From contig NZ_JACJON010000077.1 of NCBI RefSeq assembly GCF_014695585.1, positions 113,458 through 177,457 on the forward strand: a DNA stretch of 64,000 nt. The letters run 5' to 3'. This DNA is from Microcoleus sp. FACHB-831. Lineage in GTDB: Bacteria; Cyanobacteriota; Cyanobacteriia; Cyanobacteriales; FACHB-T130. This document shows positions 9,484 to 18,666 of the stretch, piece by piece; position 1 is the first letter of the stretch; every line of letters begins with the position of its first letter. Both the position numbers and the translations under genes were made by a program. The notes under the pieces are model-generated. The model saw only the letters and a program-made list of their open reading frames with translations. It was not told the DNA's origin and made no database searches.

Positions 9484-11133
9484 TTATCTCCTCAATCTCC
9501 CCGATCTCAAAATAGTAATCACCAACCACAACCCCAAAAAACTAGCAGATGCAAACAAAACATTACTAATCAAAGACAACTGATTCGTTTGAGCGCTACT
9601 AGAAATAATCGCCGCACCAATAATCAAACAACCCACCACAATACTAAACGAAAGCCTATTAGCCGAATCATCCAAACTGCGGCGCAAAGGGTCAATTTCC
9701 TTAATAGTCAAATTCCATTTTAACGTCTCCGAAGTCACCCTATCTAACAACAACTCCGTCAACCGAGGAGATTGCAGCGACAAACTTTTAATATCCAGCG
9801 CCGTTCTTAAAAGAGCTTGCAACGGATCTTCTCCAAGTAGCTGACGCCGGAACAAATCTGTCATCAAAGGCTTGATTTCCTCAATCAGATTAAGTTCCGG
9901 GTCAAAAATCCTACCCGTTCCCTCCAAATTAGCTAAAGTCTTCGCATACAAACCCAAATTGCTAGGCATCCTGATTTTATTATTCCTAGCAGTTTGCAGC
10001 ACCTCATAAAATATCTTAGAAAAATTCATCTGCGACAAGCTGAGATTAAAATACTTTCTCAGCATCCGCGCATAATCATTTTCCAAACGAACTAAATTCA
10101 CCGCACCCGATGAATCAGACAACTGCAAAGTTAGCTGAGTACACCTCTGGGCATCTAAATCGACAATTGCTAACAGCATCTCAGTCAAAATTTGCTGCGT
10201 GCGCGGGTCGAGTCGCCCCACCAAACCGCAGTCAATCAGCGCCACGCGACCATCGTCTAGATAAAACAAATTCCCCGGATGCGGGTCAGCATGGAAAAAT
10301 CCATCAATGTACAATTGCTGAAAGAAAGCGCGTAATAAAAGAGTTGTAATTTCTCGCCTTTGCGTCCTGGGATCTTTACCGTTTTTTGTGACTAAATCTG
10401 CCGATAGTAGCGGTACGCCGTGCAGCCACTCCATCACCAGTAACTTTTCTGTCGTAAACTCCCAGTAAATTTCTGGTACTACCAACTGCTTCGGATCGAA
10501 CCAGCGGCTTTTGGAAAGATTGCGCCGCAACTGGTCGGTGTAACCTGCTTCTTGGGTGAAATCAAGTTCTGCTTGCAGCGCGTTACTAAATTCGTCAGCT
10601 ATGGAGACAATATCGAAGGTTTGTCCAAAATCTGTCCTCGCTACTAATTCCGCCAAAGTTTTTAGCAGCGAGATATCTTGGGCAACAATAGCATCAATCC
10701 CAGGACGCTGAATTTTCAGCGCGACTTCACGACCATCAGCTAAGGTTGCTCTATGGGTCTGTGCGATGGAACCTGCTGCAACTGGTTGAAAATTAATTTT
10801 GGCGAAGGTTTCTTCTAGGGGTAGTCGCAGTTGTTGCCTAATGACGATTTCTACCTCTGACCAGGGAACGGGCGGGACTTCTGCTTGTAGAGTAGAAAGG
10901 ACTTCAATGTAGTCGGCTGGCAGTAGGTCGGGGCGGGTACTCATCAACTGCCCAAGTTTAATATAAACGGGGCCTAAATCCACCAAAATATTACGCAAAA
11001 CGGCAGGAGTAGGCAATTTTGGTTCGTCAGCTTTGCCGCCCGTCAGCAGCACTCGCATATAGTCCCAACCGTTGCGTAATACTACTTCGATTATGTCTCT
11101 CTGTCTAGAAGTGGTTTGGGTTAAGCTAAACAT
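9484..11133 (-). CDS. ABC1/AarF/UbiB family kinase-like protein
   Basis: A 549-residue atypical kinase-like protein. The ABC1-specific KxGQ motif (KLGQLMSTRPDLLP, from residue 59), AAGSIAQTHRA, KIQRPGIDAIVAQD and the catalytic/metal motifs DPHPGNLFYLDDGRVALIDCGLVGRLD are present in order. Two hydrophobic segments end the chain (SFSIVVGCLIIGAAII; VLFASASFLGLWLVI), anchoring it to a membrane. UbiB/ABC1K proteins support quinone synthesis or thylakoid and plastoglobule lipid metabolism. Cyanobacteria carry several paralogues and the specific substrate here cannot be set. The ATG at 11133 gives a start typical of the family. Confidence 0.9.
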   Translation of the reverse strand: MFSLTQTTSRQRDIIEVVLRNGWDYMRVLLTGGKADEPKLPTPAVLRNILVDLGPVYIKLGQLMSTRPDLLPADYIEVLSTLQAEVPPVPWSEVEIVIRQQLRLPLEETFAKINFQPVAAGSIAQTHRATLADGREVALKIQRPGIDAIVAQDISLLKTLAELVARTDFGQTFDIVSIADEFSNALQAELDFTQEAGYTDQLRRNLSKSRWFDPKQLVVPEIYWEFTTEKLLVMEWLHGVPLLSADLVTKNGKDPRTQRREITTLLLRAFFQQLYIDGFFHADPHPGNLFYLDDGRVALIDCGLVGRLDPRTQQILTEMLLAIVDLDAQRCTQLTLQLSDSSGAVNLVRLENDYARMLRKYFNLSLSQMNFSKIFYEVLQTARNNKIRMPSNLGLYAKTLANLEGTGRIFDPELNLIEEIKPLMTDLFRRQLLGEDPLQALLRTALDIKSLSLQSPRLTELLLDRVTSETLKWNLTIKEIDPLRRSLDDSANRLSFSIVVGCLIIGAAIISSSAQTNQLSLISNVLFASASFLGLWLVITILRSGRLRR

Positions 11134-11168
11134 CTCTAAAAGTATGAAGTATGAATTATCGTAATTCT

Positions 11169-11275
11169 CGTTCGCAGGCTGGAGCCTGCGAACGCCTGTA
11201 ACTGGGCTGCCGCCTCTATTCCAGGAGGCTAGAGCCTACCGAATCTACATTCCCAAGCGGAAGCCTGGGAATGAG
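11169..11275. repeat. Palindromic dispersed repeats in the manC-ABC1 spacer
   Basis: A perfect 12-bp inverted repeat (CGTTCGCAGGCT at 11169-11180 with its complement at 11183-11194) is followed by related imperfect copies (CCAGGAGGCTAGAGCCTACC; TCCCAAGCGGAAGCCTGGGA). They occupy the about 210-bp spacer between manC and the ABC1 gene, both on the minus strand. Such repeats are common in cyanobacterial intergenic DNA. Confidence 0.7.
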
Positions 11276-11346
11276 AGCGTATCTCTTATCCTGCTGATTG
11301 TTGTAACGTTCAGTAGCGGTGCCTGCCAATGCACCTGGGGAGGAAA

Positions 11347-12408
11347 TTACAGCAGATTTTGCAGGTTGGGGTCATCTTGCAGGGTTTTAAGTACCTGCTT
11401 AATTTCTTGGGTGCGTTCTTTGTTGACAATTAGGGTAACGTTGCGATCGCGCACTATCACTACATCCTCCAACCCAATCGTCACAATCACTTCATCCTCA
11501 CTGCTGGAGTAAAGAATCGCCCCCTTTGTATCTAAACCCACATGCTTGGCTAACTCCACATTCGGCTTATCTCCCTTCAGCAAACGCTCAATCGCATTCC
11601 AATCCCCCAAATCATCCCAACTAAACGACGCTGGCAATACATACGCTAGTTGCGTCTTCTCCATCAACGCATAGTCAATACTCTTCTTGGCTAGCTCTGA
11701 ATAAGCCGCCGCACCTTTTTCTTCCAAAGGCACAATAATCTCTGGCGCGTGGGCGTGCAGTTCCTCTAAAACAACCCCAGCCTGGAAGAAAAACATCCCG
11801 CTATTCCAGCTAAAACGGCCAGTTGCCAAAAAATTTTCCGCAGTTTCTCGGTTTGGTTTTTCAGTAAACCGACTCACCCGATAAGCTGGGAGTCCATTAA
11901 AACTGCCAATAGATTCACCTTGTTCAATATAGCCGTAGCCAGTCGAAGCATAACTTGGAGTAATCCCCAGAGTCACAATAGCCTTCTGGGATGCAGCCAA
12001 CTGAGTAGCCGCAGAAATAGTATCTTTAAAAGCTTCTTGGTCGCCAATCCAGTGATCCGCAGGGAAGAAGCAAATAACAGTATTCTCGCCATAGCGCTTG
12101 GCAATTTCTAGAGTAGCCCAAGCAACAGCCGGTGCAGTATCGCGTCCTTCCGGTTCCACCAGTAAATTCTCTACGGGCAAAGAAGGTAGCTGTTCTTGCA
12201 CCCCTTGCGCCAACAGGCTCGACGTTACCACCCAAAGATCGTCATACTTACCACCAGACGAGGGTTCCGTAAGTCGGTCAGCCGTTGCCTGCAAGAGACT
12301 CCTGCCGCTACCATCCAAACATAAAAACTGCTTGGGGCGCTGTTTGCGGCTGAGAGGCCAAAACCGTTCCCCTTTGCCACCTGCGAGAATAACGGGTATA
12401 AAGTGCAT
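11347..12408 (-). CDS. manC: Mannose-1-phosphate guanylyltransferase
   Basis: Makes GDP-mannose from mannose-1-phosphate and GTP for polysaccharide and GDP-fucose synthesis. The nucleotidyltransferase signature VILAGGKGERFWPLSRKQRPKQFL starts at residue 7. FFPADHWIG (metal-binding region), GYGYIEQGE, FTEKPNRETAE and FSWNSGMFFF follow in order. At 353 residues it is the short, monofunctional form without the phosphomannose-isomerase domain found in the long ManC/AlgA type. It is divergent from the LCP gene, so the two may serve cell-surface polysaccharide together. Confidence 0.92.
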   Translation of the reverse strand: MHFIPVILAGGKGERFWPLSRKQRPKQFLCLDGSGRSLLQATADRLTEPSSGGKYDDLWVVTSSLLAQGVQEQLPSLPVENLLVEPEGRDTAPAVAWATLEIAKRYGENTVICFFPADHWIGDQEAFKDTISAATQLAASQKAIVTLGITPSYASTGYGYIEQGESIGSFNGLPAYRVSRFTEKPNRETAENFLATGRFSWNSGMFFFQAGVVLEELHAHAPEIIVPLEEKGAAAYSELAKKSIDYALMEKTQLAYVLPASFSWDDLGDWNAIERLLKGDKPNVELAKHVGLDTKGAILYSSSEDEVIVTIGLEDVVIVRDRNVTLIVNKERTQEIKQVLKTLQDDPNLQNLL

Positions 12409-12470
12409 TCTTGTGTCTCCCCAGCCTCAAGCTATAATCCACGTTGAGCTTAAGTATACAAAACGCAATG

Positions 12471-12534
12471 GTTCATAGTTCATAGTTCATATTTTTAAGT
12501 CATCAATGAACAATGAGCAATAAACAATGAGCAA
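12471..12534. repeat. Short tandem repeats upstream of the LCP gene
   Basis: A GTTCATA-type unit repeats three times (12471-12490), then a CAATGAGCAA/CAATGAACAA-type unit repeats about three times (12504-12534). They occupy the spacer where the LCP promoter and ribosome site should lie. A similar motif occurs near 19325-19350. Confidence 0.65.
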
Positions 12535-12543
12535 AGGTGTGAG

Positions 12544-14025
12544 GTGAAGGTGGAAGAAAACGTCGAACAATCTGCAACGAGTAGAGATGTTGCACGCAAA
12601 GTCTCTACAGCCGAATTATCTAACGATCTTGGCAATTCCTCAGATGGCGAGGGGGTTATTGAAGATCCCTCCACTATTCCTATCCCGCCACCCCCTAGCG
12701 TGGCGGCATCATCGCACAAACGCTCGCACCTCACCGGGAAGTTTTTCTGGACTGCTGCGTTTGTTGTCACGGCGCTGGTTTCTGCGGGTGTGGGAGCATC
12801 GCTAGCGCTGCTTACCCCACTAGCATCCTTCGTTGCCCCCCGCCAAGCACAAGGGCAAAACGATGATTTGTGGCGTCATGGCTTTCAGTACCGTCTGGCA
12901 CGGCCTGTGAATATCCTAGTTATGGGCATTGACCGCGTGCCGGATGTCGCTGATAATTCGCGAGAAATTTTCTCCGGTCGCAGCGATACTATGCTGCTGT
13001 TGCGACTAGACCCGACTTCCCAGCAAGACGAGAAACAGACTGATAAAACCAAGAAAGGGTTGGTGAAAATGCTTTCGATTCCACGCGATACCCGCGTGGA
13101 ATATCCGGGGCTGACTATAGCTAAAATCAACCAGGCGAATGTCGATGGTGGTGCAACTATGGCGGCACGGGTGGTCAGCAACACGCTGAATAATGTGCCG
13201 ATTGACAGGTATGTGCGCGTCAGCACTGGGGCTTTTCGGGAACTGGTGGACTTGGTGGGCGGGCTGGAAGTATATGTTCCCCATCCGATGCATTATGTGG
13301 ACGAAACCCAGCATCTAAAAATTGACCTAGAACAAGGTTGGCAAACGCTAAATGGAGACCAGGCGGAGCAGTTTGCTCGGTTCCGTAATGACCAGAATGG
13401 CGATATCGGTCGGGTGCAGCGGCAGCAAGGACTGCTCAAGTCTTTGCGGCAGCGTCTCCAGAACCCAACTGTGCTTGCTCGTTTGCCCCAGATTGTGCAG
13501 GTGATGTGGAAATATGTTGACACAAACCTCAGCTTGGAAGAAACGCTGGCGCTGGCAAATTTTGGCCTTGGCCTGGAACACGATGACGTGAGAATGGTGA
13601 TGTTGCCCGGTCGATTCAGCGAAGTCAACGAGTACGCGGCTAGTTATTGGATTATGGACCCGGTGGCGAAAGACCGCGTGATGGGCGAATTTTTCCAAAC
13701 ATCGGCAGTTGCCAAGTCAGTTCCTGAAAATAAGGCACCGAATCTTGTGCGAATTGCCATTCAAAACGCCTCTGGTCAGCCGAACCAGGGCCACAATGTT
13801 GCGGAGTATCTGGAAGAAAAGGGTTTTAAGAATGTATATGTGGCGGCGGATTGGCCAGACTTGCAGCGCCAAACTCAAATTATTGTGCAGCAAGGCGATT
13901 TTAATGCAGCAAATGTTCTTAAAAAAGTTTTGGGTTTGGGCAAGGTTGAGCCGGATTCGACTGGCGATCTTGAATCTGACCTGACTATTCGGGTGGGCAA
14001 AGATTGGATTGGTAAGCAGTTTTGA
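12544..14025 (+). CDS. LCP (LytR-CpsA-Psr) family glycopolymer transferase
   Basis: A 493-residue membrane-anchored enzyme of the family that attaches lipid-linked glycopolymers to peptidoglycan or processes exopolysaccharide. There is a cytosolic N-terminus of about 65 residues, one membrane helix (about 67-90), then the LCP domain from about 120 (PVNILVMGIDRVPD; MLLLRLDP; LSIPRDTRVEYPG; KINQANVDGG; RFRNDQNGDIGRVQRQQ). A C-terminal LytR_C domain (about 385-490) begins VRIAIQNASGQPN. The GTG at 12544 is the likely start, with GTG at 12550 as an alternative. A degenerate copy of the GTAGAGACG palindrome encodes residues 13-22 in a disordered-looking region. Confidence 0.9.
   Translation: MKVEENVEQSATSRDVARKVSTAELSNDLGNSSDGEGVIEDPSTIPIPPPPSVAASSHKRSHLTGKFFWTAAFVVTALVSAGVGASLALLTPLASFVAPRQAQGQNDDLWRHGFQYRLARPVNILVMGIDRVPDVADNSREIFSGRSDTMLLLRLDPTSQQDEKQTDKTKKGLVKMLSIPRDTRVEYPGLTIAKINQANVDGGATMAARVVSNTLNNVPIDRYVRVSTGAFRELVDLVGGLEVYVPHPMHYVDETQHLKIDLEQGWQTLNGDQAEQFARFRNDQNGDIGRVQRQQGLLKSLRQRLQNPTVLARLPQIVQVMWKYVDTNLSLEETLALANFGLGLEHDDVRMVMLPGRFSEVNEYAASYWIMDPVAKDRVMGEFFQTSAVAKSVPENKAPNLVRIAIQNASGQPNQGHNVAEYLEEKGFKNVYVAADWPDLQRQTQIIVQQGDFNAANVLKKVLGLGKVEPDSTGDLESDLTIRVGKDWIGKQF
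12581..12608. repeat. Degenerate GTAGAGACG palindrome inside the LCP gene
   Basis: GTAGAGATGTTGCA followed by CGCAAAGTCTCTAC, about three mismatches from a perfect inverted repeat. It encodes SRDVARKVST, the second open phase of the element, unlike the NRPS copies, which use the VET phase. Confidence 0.65.
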
Positions 14026-14116
14026 TATAAAAGGGGGAATGGGTTTGGTGAGTTGGAATTCCGGACGCCGGACTGCCAATCCCTATCTCCTTTAAGGGCA
14101 GAGTTGTGGGTTAAGG

Positions 14117-14236
14117 ATGCAACCTTTAAGGGCAAAAGCGATTAAAAACTTTTTTGTTCGTTTGCTGGCAATAAGCTTGTTGCTGGGTTTGGCATGGTTC
14201 TGGGTGATGTTGTTTGCAACGCCTGCTTTTGCTTAG
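14117..14236 (+). CDS. Possible 39-residue membrane or signal-peptide-like microprotein
   Basis: An ATG frame encoding about 39 residues: a basic N-terminus (MQPLRAKAIKNFFVR), a hydrophobic helix (LLAISLLLGLAWFWVMLF) and an end at ATPAFA followed by a stop. It looks like a complete Sec signal peptide, including an AxA cleavage site, with no mature protein behind it. It may be a tiny membrane protein, a truncated secreted gene or chance. The ribosome site (TTAAGG) is too close to the ATG to be convincing. Confidence 0.35.
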   Translation: MQPLRAKAIKNFFVRLLAISLLLGLAWFWVMLFATPAFA

Positions 14237-14291
14237 TTGCGCGATCGCGCCTCTACAATAAGACTGTCTTTGGTGCTGATTTCACCTATCT

Positions 14292-15005
14292 CTACGCGAG
14301 ATAAGCTAACTTGCCAGCAGATAATTGGGCTATTGGCTCCCAGTTGAGGACATCCTGCAATAAGGTTTGATATCCGGCTACGTTGGGATGCAGTCCGTCT
14401 TCACAAACGTGCTGACGACACCAATTTTCCCCGCGTTGCTGCCATAGTTCAAAAATATCTAAGTAAGGAATTTGCTTTTTCTGACAAGCTAGGCGCGTGG
14501 CTTCTTTGTAGCGGTATTGGTCGGCGTGGCTGTAGTAAAAACAATCTAGGAATGGCATTTTCGTTTCATTAACCGGAACCATCCCCACAAATAGGACGGG
14601 ACAAAGCCTAGAAGCTTGCTCTAGTAGGTTGGCAAGTTCTCCTTTATATACGTCAAACTCAGTAAAATTATTGCCGTTGGGACGGCGCAGGCGTGCGGAA
14701 TCGTTAACGCCTACGGACAGAATGATGGCATCCGGGACGCGATTTCTGAGTTCGCCGCGATGGCGAAATTCATTTTCTAATCGTTGCGACACTTGCCTCA
14801 CGCCATCGCCCCGGACGCCTAAATTATATAAAACATGGCCGGGGCTGTCTGGCGACATCCAACGGCGTCGCAGCCGCTCAACCCAGCCGCCGCCTTCAGG
14901 ATCGCCGAATCCATAGACGATGCTATCTCCCAGTACAACGAGCTTGAGGGGATGGGGATTCGCTTGATGTAACGCCTGGAAAGTAGGTGCAGCAAGTGTT
15001 TGCAT
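14292..15005 (-). CDS. SGNH/GDSL-family hydrolase
   Basis: A 237-residue esterase/lipase-like protein. Block I is VVLGDSIVYGFGDPEGGGW, with the nucleophile Ser28 in GDS. Block III is ILSVGVNDSARL, with the oxyanion Asn. Block V is EDGLHPNVAGYQ, giving the catalytic Asp-x-x-His. There is no signal peptide, so it is cytosolic. The natural ester (acyl-CoA, lysophospholipid or acyl-sugar) is not predictable. The ATG is at 15005. Confidence 0.88.
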   Translation of the reverse strand: MQTLAAPTFQALHQANPHPLKLVVLGDSIVYGFGDPEGGGWVERLRRRWMSPDSPGHVLYNLGVRGDGVRQVSQRLENEFRHRGELRNRVPDAIILSVGVNDSARLRRPNGNNFTEFDVYKGELANLLEQASRLCPVLFVGMVPVNETKMPFLDCFYYSHADQYRYKEATRLACQKKQIPYLDIFELWQQRGENWCRQHVCEDGLHPNVAGYQTLLQDVLNWEPIAQLSAGKLAYLA

Positions 15006-15430
15006 AGACGGTAATATTCAGCTCCGATGCTTATTCAAGCTTCAAAAATTGTATACCTATCTACACAATTTTAAAAGATTCTTTACCAAGGTCTGCTTAG
15101 TTGGGATATGACAGCGCGATCGCCTGCCTTGCTTGGAAGGATAACCAAATTTGTTCGGCAAATTGACTTTACCAAGAATTGTTTTATGATTTTAGCGGGC
15201 AAGGGCGCTTGTTGGTGCGCTAGCAAAGCTGTGTTGCTCTTAGCCAATTGTTATCTTATTTTTCTAGGCGTGAAATACGGGCACTGGTGTAGCCGAACTG
15301 TAGGCTAATACATTGCTGTCTGAGCCTATTTAGAGCAAATTGATACTAATTATGGAGAAATCCCCCCAACTCATCTTTGTAAGAGGAGCTGGAGGGATTT
15401 ATAGGGGCTAATAAAGTTTAGCCTTGAAGC
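15006..15430. other. Spacer without a convincing gene
   Basis: About 425 bp between the SGNH hydrolase start and the RNA-binding protein stop, both on the minus strand. A 66-codon frame at 15108-15308 (+) has no ribosome site and no recognisable features. Apart from the hairpin at 15358-15400, nothing functional is seen. Confidence 0.6.
15358..15400 (-). terminator. Hairpin downstream of the RNA-binding protein gene
   Basis: Bases 15358-15372 and 15386-15400 form a 15-pair stem when transcribed from the minus strand, with two G-U pairs and a 13-base loop. It starts about 30 bases past the RRM gene stop. No long T run follows, so termination may be partial or the stem may protect the 3' end. 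Confidence 0.6.
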
Positions 15431-15754
15431 TTAGTAGCGGTCAGAGAATCTATCGTTTCTCCGACCACCGCCACCGCCACCGCCGCCGCCACCAAAGGAT
15501 GAACCTCTGTCTTCGCGGGGCTTCGCTTTGTTAACTTTTAAATCGCGACCCATCCATTCAGCGCCATCAAGGGCTTCAATGGCTGCGGTTTCTTCAGCAT
15601 CTGTACTCATTTCCACAAAACCAAAGCCGCGCATGCGACCAGTTTCGCGGTCAGTGGGTAGCTGAACCCGCTTGACGGTGCCGTATTCTGCAAAAACACC
15701 ATTGAGGTCTTCTTGCGTAACTTGGTAGGAAAGATTGCCTACATAAATTGACAT
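15431..15754 (-). CDS. RRM-type RNA-binding protein with Gly-rich tail
   Basis: A 107-residue cyanobacterial Rbp. RNP2 is IYVGNLSYQV at residues 3-12 and RNP1 is RGFGFVEM at about 42-49. The RRM is followed by a Gly-rich tail containing ten consecutive glycines and ending RRNDRFSDRY. These proteins bind single-stranded RNA; several are cold-induced or mRNA-localising in cyanobacteria. The minus-strand leader upstream (15755-15900) is long and A/T-rich and may carry post-transcriptional control, as known for rbp genes, but I cannot define a structure. Confidence 0.93.
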   Translation of the reverse strand: MSIYVGNLSYQVTQEDLNGVFAEYGTVKRVQLPTDRETGRMRGFGFVEMSTDAEETAAIEALDGAEWMGRDLKVNKAKPREDRGSSFGGGGGGGGGGRRNDRFSDRY

Positions 15755-16413
15755 AGATTTTCTCCAAAATCAAAACTGTGTAGAGATTTATAGTTCGGAG
15801 AGAAGCCTGTCAAGACCAAAAGGAAAATGCCTGTCAATACTAAGAACAAACGCTGCAACCGAATTAACTCTCATGCACGATTTTAGCACGGTCTGGAGCC
15901 ATGAGGCGGAGAACTAGAAAATTGTTACAAAACGCAACATTATGGATTTTGAAGTGGTAGAGAGCGATCGCTCCTTCCCCATACTATTCCACCAACAAAG
16001 CGGGAACCTGGTTCTAAGGCAAATAGTTTTAAGTAATAATACTCAGCTTGTATGCAGTTTTACCAGGAATTATATAGAAAGATTGTTTAGTCAAATAGAT
16101 CAGGGCTTCCCCGGTATCAATTAATGCCATCAGAATGGGAGGATTCCTGCTCAAAGTTTTAGCTTTATTTTTGCTTTCACTTTGGAACAGCGACTGTGCG
16201 TGCTTAAACGAACCTTACTCAGACGTGTTGCAACATAACAGGATCTAGGGAGCGATAATTTAACGTCCGCCGCATATGAGATGCAGGAAATTTAAAGATT
16301 GTGTGAAGTTAGTGTAAATTTTCAGCTATATTACGCATAAATACTTATCCTGTTTGGTATATAAAAGCTGATAATCAAATAGGGGCTGGTGTTTGTTAGC
16401 GGAGGGGATCGCC
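15755..16413. other. Divergent intergenic region between the RRM and calpain-like genes
   Basis: About 660 bp holding the leaders of two divergent genes. A 60-codon frame at 15942-16124 lacks a ribosome site and family features. The right part is AT-rich (for example TATATTACGCATAAATAC near 16326-16345), compatible with a promoter for the protease gene, but no element can be named with confidence. Confidence 0.55.
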
Positions 16414-18588
16414 ATGTTGACCAATTCTGGGGGCGACAATAGTCTAAGTACAGCTAAGGGTTTAAATATAACTCCCACTACTAAGACGTTTGCAGACTAT
16501 GTGGGAGTATTGGATGCGAATGATTACTACAGCTTTACCCTTAGCGGTCGGAGCAGCTTCAATCTAGGACTTGATGGTTTAAGTGCAGATGCAGATGTAG
16601 CAATTCTCAACAGTACTGGAGAGTTGATTGCAAGTTCAACTCAGAGAGGAACAACCGCTGAAATTATCAATACCGATCTCGATAGCGGTAGTTTTTATAT
16701 ACATGTCTATTCACACGTTGGAGAAGCTGTTTATAATCTGAGTTTATCGGCAAACTCTGCCCCATCATCACTGCAATTTAATACATCAAAGAGCAGCTAT
16801 AAGACGGGGGAAAGTGTTAGCCTTGCAAGTGCATGGGTGTATGACAAGAATGGATATAGCGACCTGTCAAAAATAGATTTTTGGTTGCAGAAAGACGGCG
16901 GAGCTTGGCAAGATATCAGTGACGCTACCAGTTTTACAGCCTACAGCGGTGATGCAAATTGGGGCGGCTTCACTTACGATTTGAGCGGGCTTTCTATTGG
17001 GAAGTATCAGTTATGGGCTACAGCCTACGATGCTAGTGGAGCCTTCAGTAATAGCGTACAGAAAGAGTTTAGTGTTGTTGAGAATATTAAGCCATCGTCA
17101 CTGCAATTCAATATATCCAAGAGTACTTATACACCGGGCGAAACTGTTAGTCTAACAGATGCTTGGGTGTATGATGGCAATGGCTTCAGCGACCTTTCAA
17201 AAGTAGATGTTTGGTTGCAGAAGGATGGCGGAGCTTGGCAGGATATCAGTGACGCTACCAGTTTTACACCCTACAGCGGCGATGCAAATTGGGGGGGCTT
17301 CAACTACAGTTTGGCCAATTTAGCGATAGGTAACTATCAGTTATGGGCAGTTGCCTACGACTCGTCAGGAACTTACAGTGATAGCGTACAGAAGGGCTTT
17401 AGTATTGGTGACTGGTTTGACCAAAACATTCAAGATGCCAGTCTTCGTGTAGAAGGTAGATCGCGGTTTGCAGACGGAAGTTTAGACCGCAATGATATGA
17501 TTGCGATCTTTACTGATGCAAAGGACGGTAGTGTAGTAGATGCAACTGAGCTAACGGATCTCAGAACATTAGTCAGCAACACTAGCTATATAGCAATTCC
17601 AGACTACGTGCGGGTTTTGTCTAATAAAATTGCCAACGGAAATACGGCTAATGCGTATTATCAGGGTGGCGCTTTAGGGAACTTGTATGCTGGCAGCAGC
17701 GACACTCACCTTGAGAATCTAATTAACAAGTGGTTCCGAGGGAGCGATCGCCCGACTGCACCATCTGGATTTACCATGACTTATGAGTATAATTCAGGCA
17801 GTTTGTTCGGTAGCGATGGAACGTTTAGCTATACAGATATTATCCAAGGTTACTTGGGAGATTGTTACTTCCTTGCTGCTTTGGGAGCTAATGCTGTACA
17901 ACGTCCATCGACGATCTCTAATATGTTTATTGACAACGGAGATGGGACTTTTACAGTACGTCTCTATGGTCAGAATGGCGGAACTGTAACGACTGCTGCT
18001 GATTATGTGACTGTTGACAGATATCTCCCAACAAATGTCTCAGATGGTATATATTCTGGACAGATATTTGCCAACTACGATAATGCAAATGTAGGGTTGT
18101 GGGTAGGGTTAGCAGAAAAAGCATACTCCCAGTTTGCCGAGCAAGGTTTGACTCAAAGTATTGCTGAGTCTAATGGTTACGTTCCCAACAGTTATGGCAG
18201 CATTGAAACGGGGTGGAGTTTCCGCGTAATGCCTTCTATTTCAGGTATTAATGGAGGTTATTACTCTGATATAAACTACACTAATTTTGGTAATTACCTG
18301 GGAAGTTTCCTAAGCTTGTCAGACATTGCTAGTAAGATAGCAAGTGGGGTGGCGATCGTGGGAGGTACAATTGCTAAACCTAGCGATAATTCCCCAGATG
18401 TTGACCCTAAATCTGGCATTGTCTACAGCCATGAATACATAATTCTCAGTGCCGATACAACTACTGGGATGCTGACCATGTACAACCCTTGGGCAGATAC
18501 GAGCGCGGAGACAGGCGACAATGCAGGTTACAAGACGATTTCTTACAACGACTTTAAAACTTACTTCAATTTGGTTCAAGTTGCTTAA
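16414..18588 (+). CDS. Calpain-family cysteine protease with PPC and duplicated beta-sandwich domains
   Basis: A protein of about 724 residues. Residues about 10-115 are a PPC (bacterial pre-peptidase) domain (DANDYYSFTLSGRSSFNL; ADADVAILNSTGEL). Two roughly 105-residue repeats (about 122-222 and 226-330) are nearly identical at the DNA level (WLQKDGGAWQDISDATSF in both). Residues about 390-724 are a C2-type protease. Gln478 and the nucleophile Cys484 lie in IQGYLGDCYFLAALG; His673 lies in YSHEYIILSA; Asn691 lies in MYNPWA. The catalytic triad is therefore complete. The ATG at 16414 is chosen because GGAGGGG lies 7 bases upstream; the in-frame TTG at 16393 has no such site. It is probably exported, although no classical signal peptide is visible. 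Confidence 0.88.
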   Translation: MLTNSGGDNSLSTAKGLNITPTTKTFADYVGVLDANDYYSFTLSGRSSFNLGLDGLSADADVAILNSTGELIASSTQRGTTAEIINTDLDSGSFYIHVYSHVGEAVYNLSLSANSAPSSLQFNTSKSSYKTGESVSLASAWVYDKNGYSDLSKIDFWLQKDGGAWQDISDATSFTAYSGDANWGGFTYDLSGLSIGKYQLWATAYDASGAFSNSVQKEFSVVENIKPSSLQFNISKSTYTPGETVSLTDAWVYDGNGFSDLSKVDVWLQKDGGAWQDISDATSFTPYSGDANWGGFNYSLANLAIGNYQLWAVAYDSSGTYSDSVQKGFSIGDWFDQNIQDASLRVEGRSRFADGSLDRNDMIAIFTDAKDGSVVDATELTDLRTLVSNTSYIAIPDYVRVLSNKIANGNTANAYYQGGALGNLYAGSSDTHLENLINKWFRGSDRPTAPSGFTMTYEYNSGSLFGSDGTFSYTDIIQGYLGDCYFLAALGANAVQRPSTISNMFIDNGDGTFTVRLYGQNGGTVTTAADYVTVDRYLPTNVSDGIYSGQIFANYDNANVGLWVGLAEKAYSQFAEQGLTQSIAESNGYVPNSYGSIETGWSFRVMPSISGINGGYYSDINYTNFGNYLGSFLSLSDIASKIASGVAIVGGTIAKPSDNSPDVDPKSGIVYSHEYIILSADTTTGMLTMYNPWADTSAETGDNAGYKTISYNDFKTYFNLVQVA

Positions 18589-18609
18589 TAATTAAAGTCG
18601 GAACTAACT

Positions 18610-18651
18610 TTTTAAAGCTGCGTCTTGTCACTACAAAACGCAGCTTTAAAA
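18610..18651. terminator. Strong hairpin after the protease gene
   Basis: A perfect 14-bp inverted repeat (18610-18623 with 18638-18651) around a 14-base loop, starting 22 bases after the protease stop, with T- and A-rich flanks. It separates the protease from the small downstream gene. Confidence 0.8.
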
Positions 18652-18666
18652 TTAGGAAGGAAATGA

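Noticed and set aside
15108..15308. A 66-codon frame on the plus strand
   Set aside because: No ribosome site, no recognisable motif, and odd composition; it runs against a neighbourhood of minus-strand genes.
15942..16124. A 60-codon frame before the calpain-like gene
   Set aside because: No ribosome site or homologous feature; likely leader DNA.
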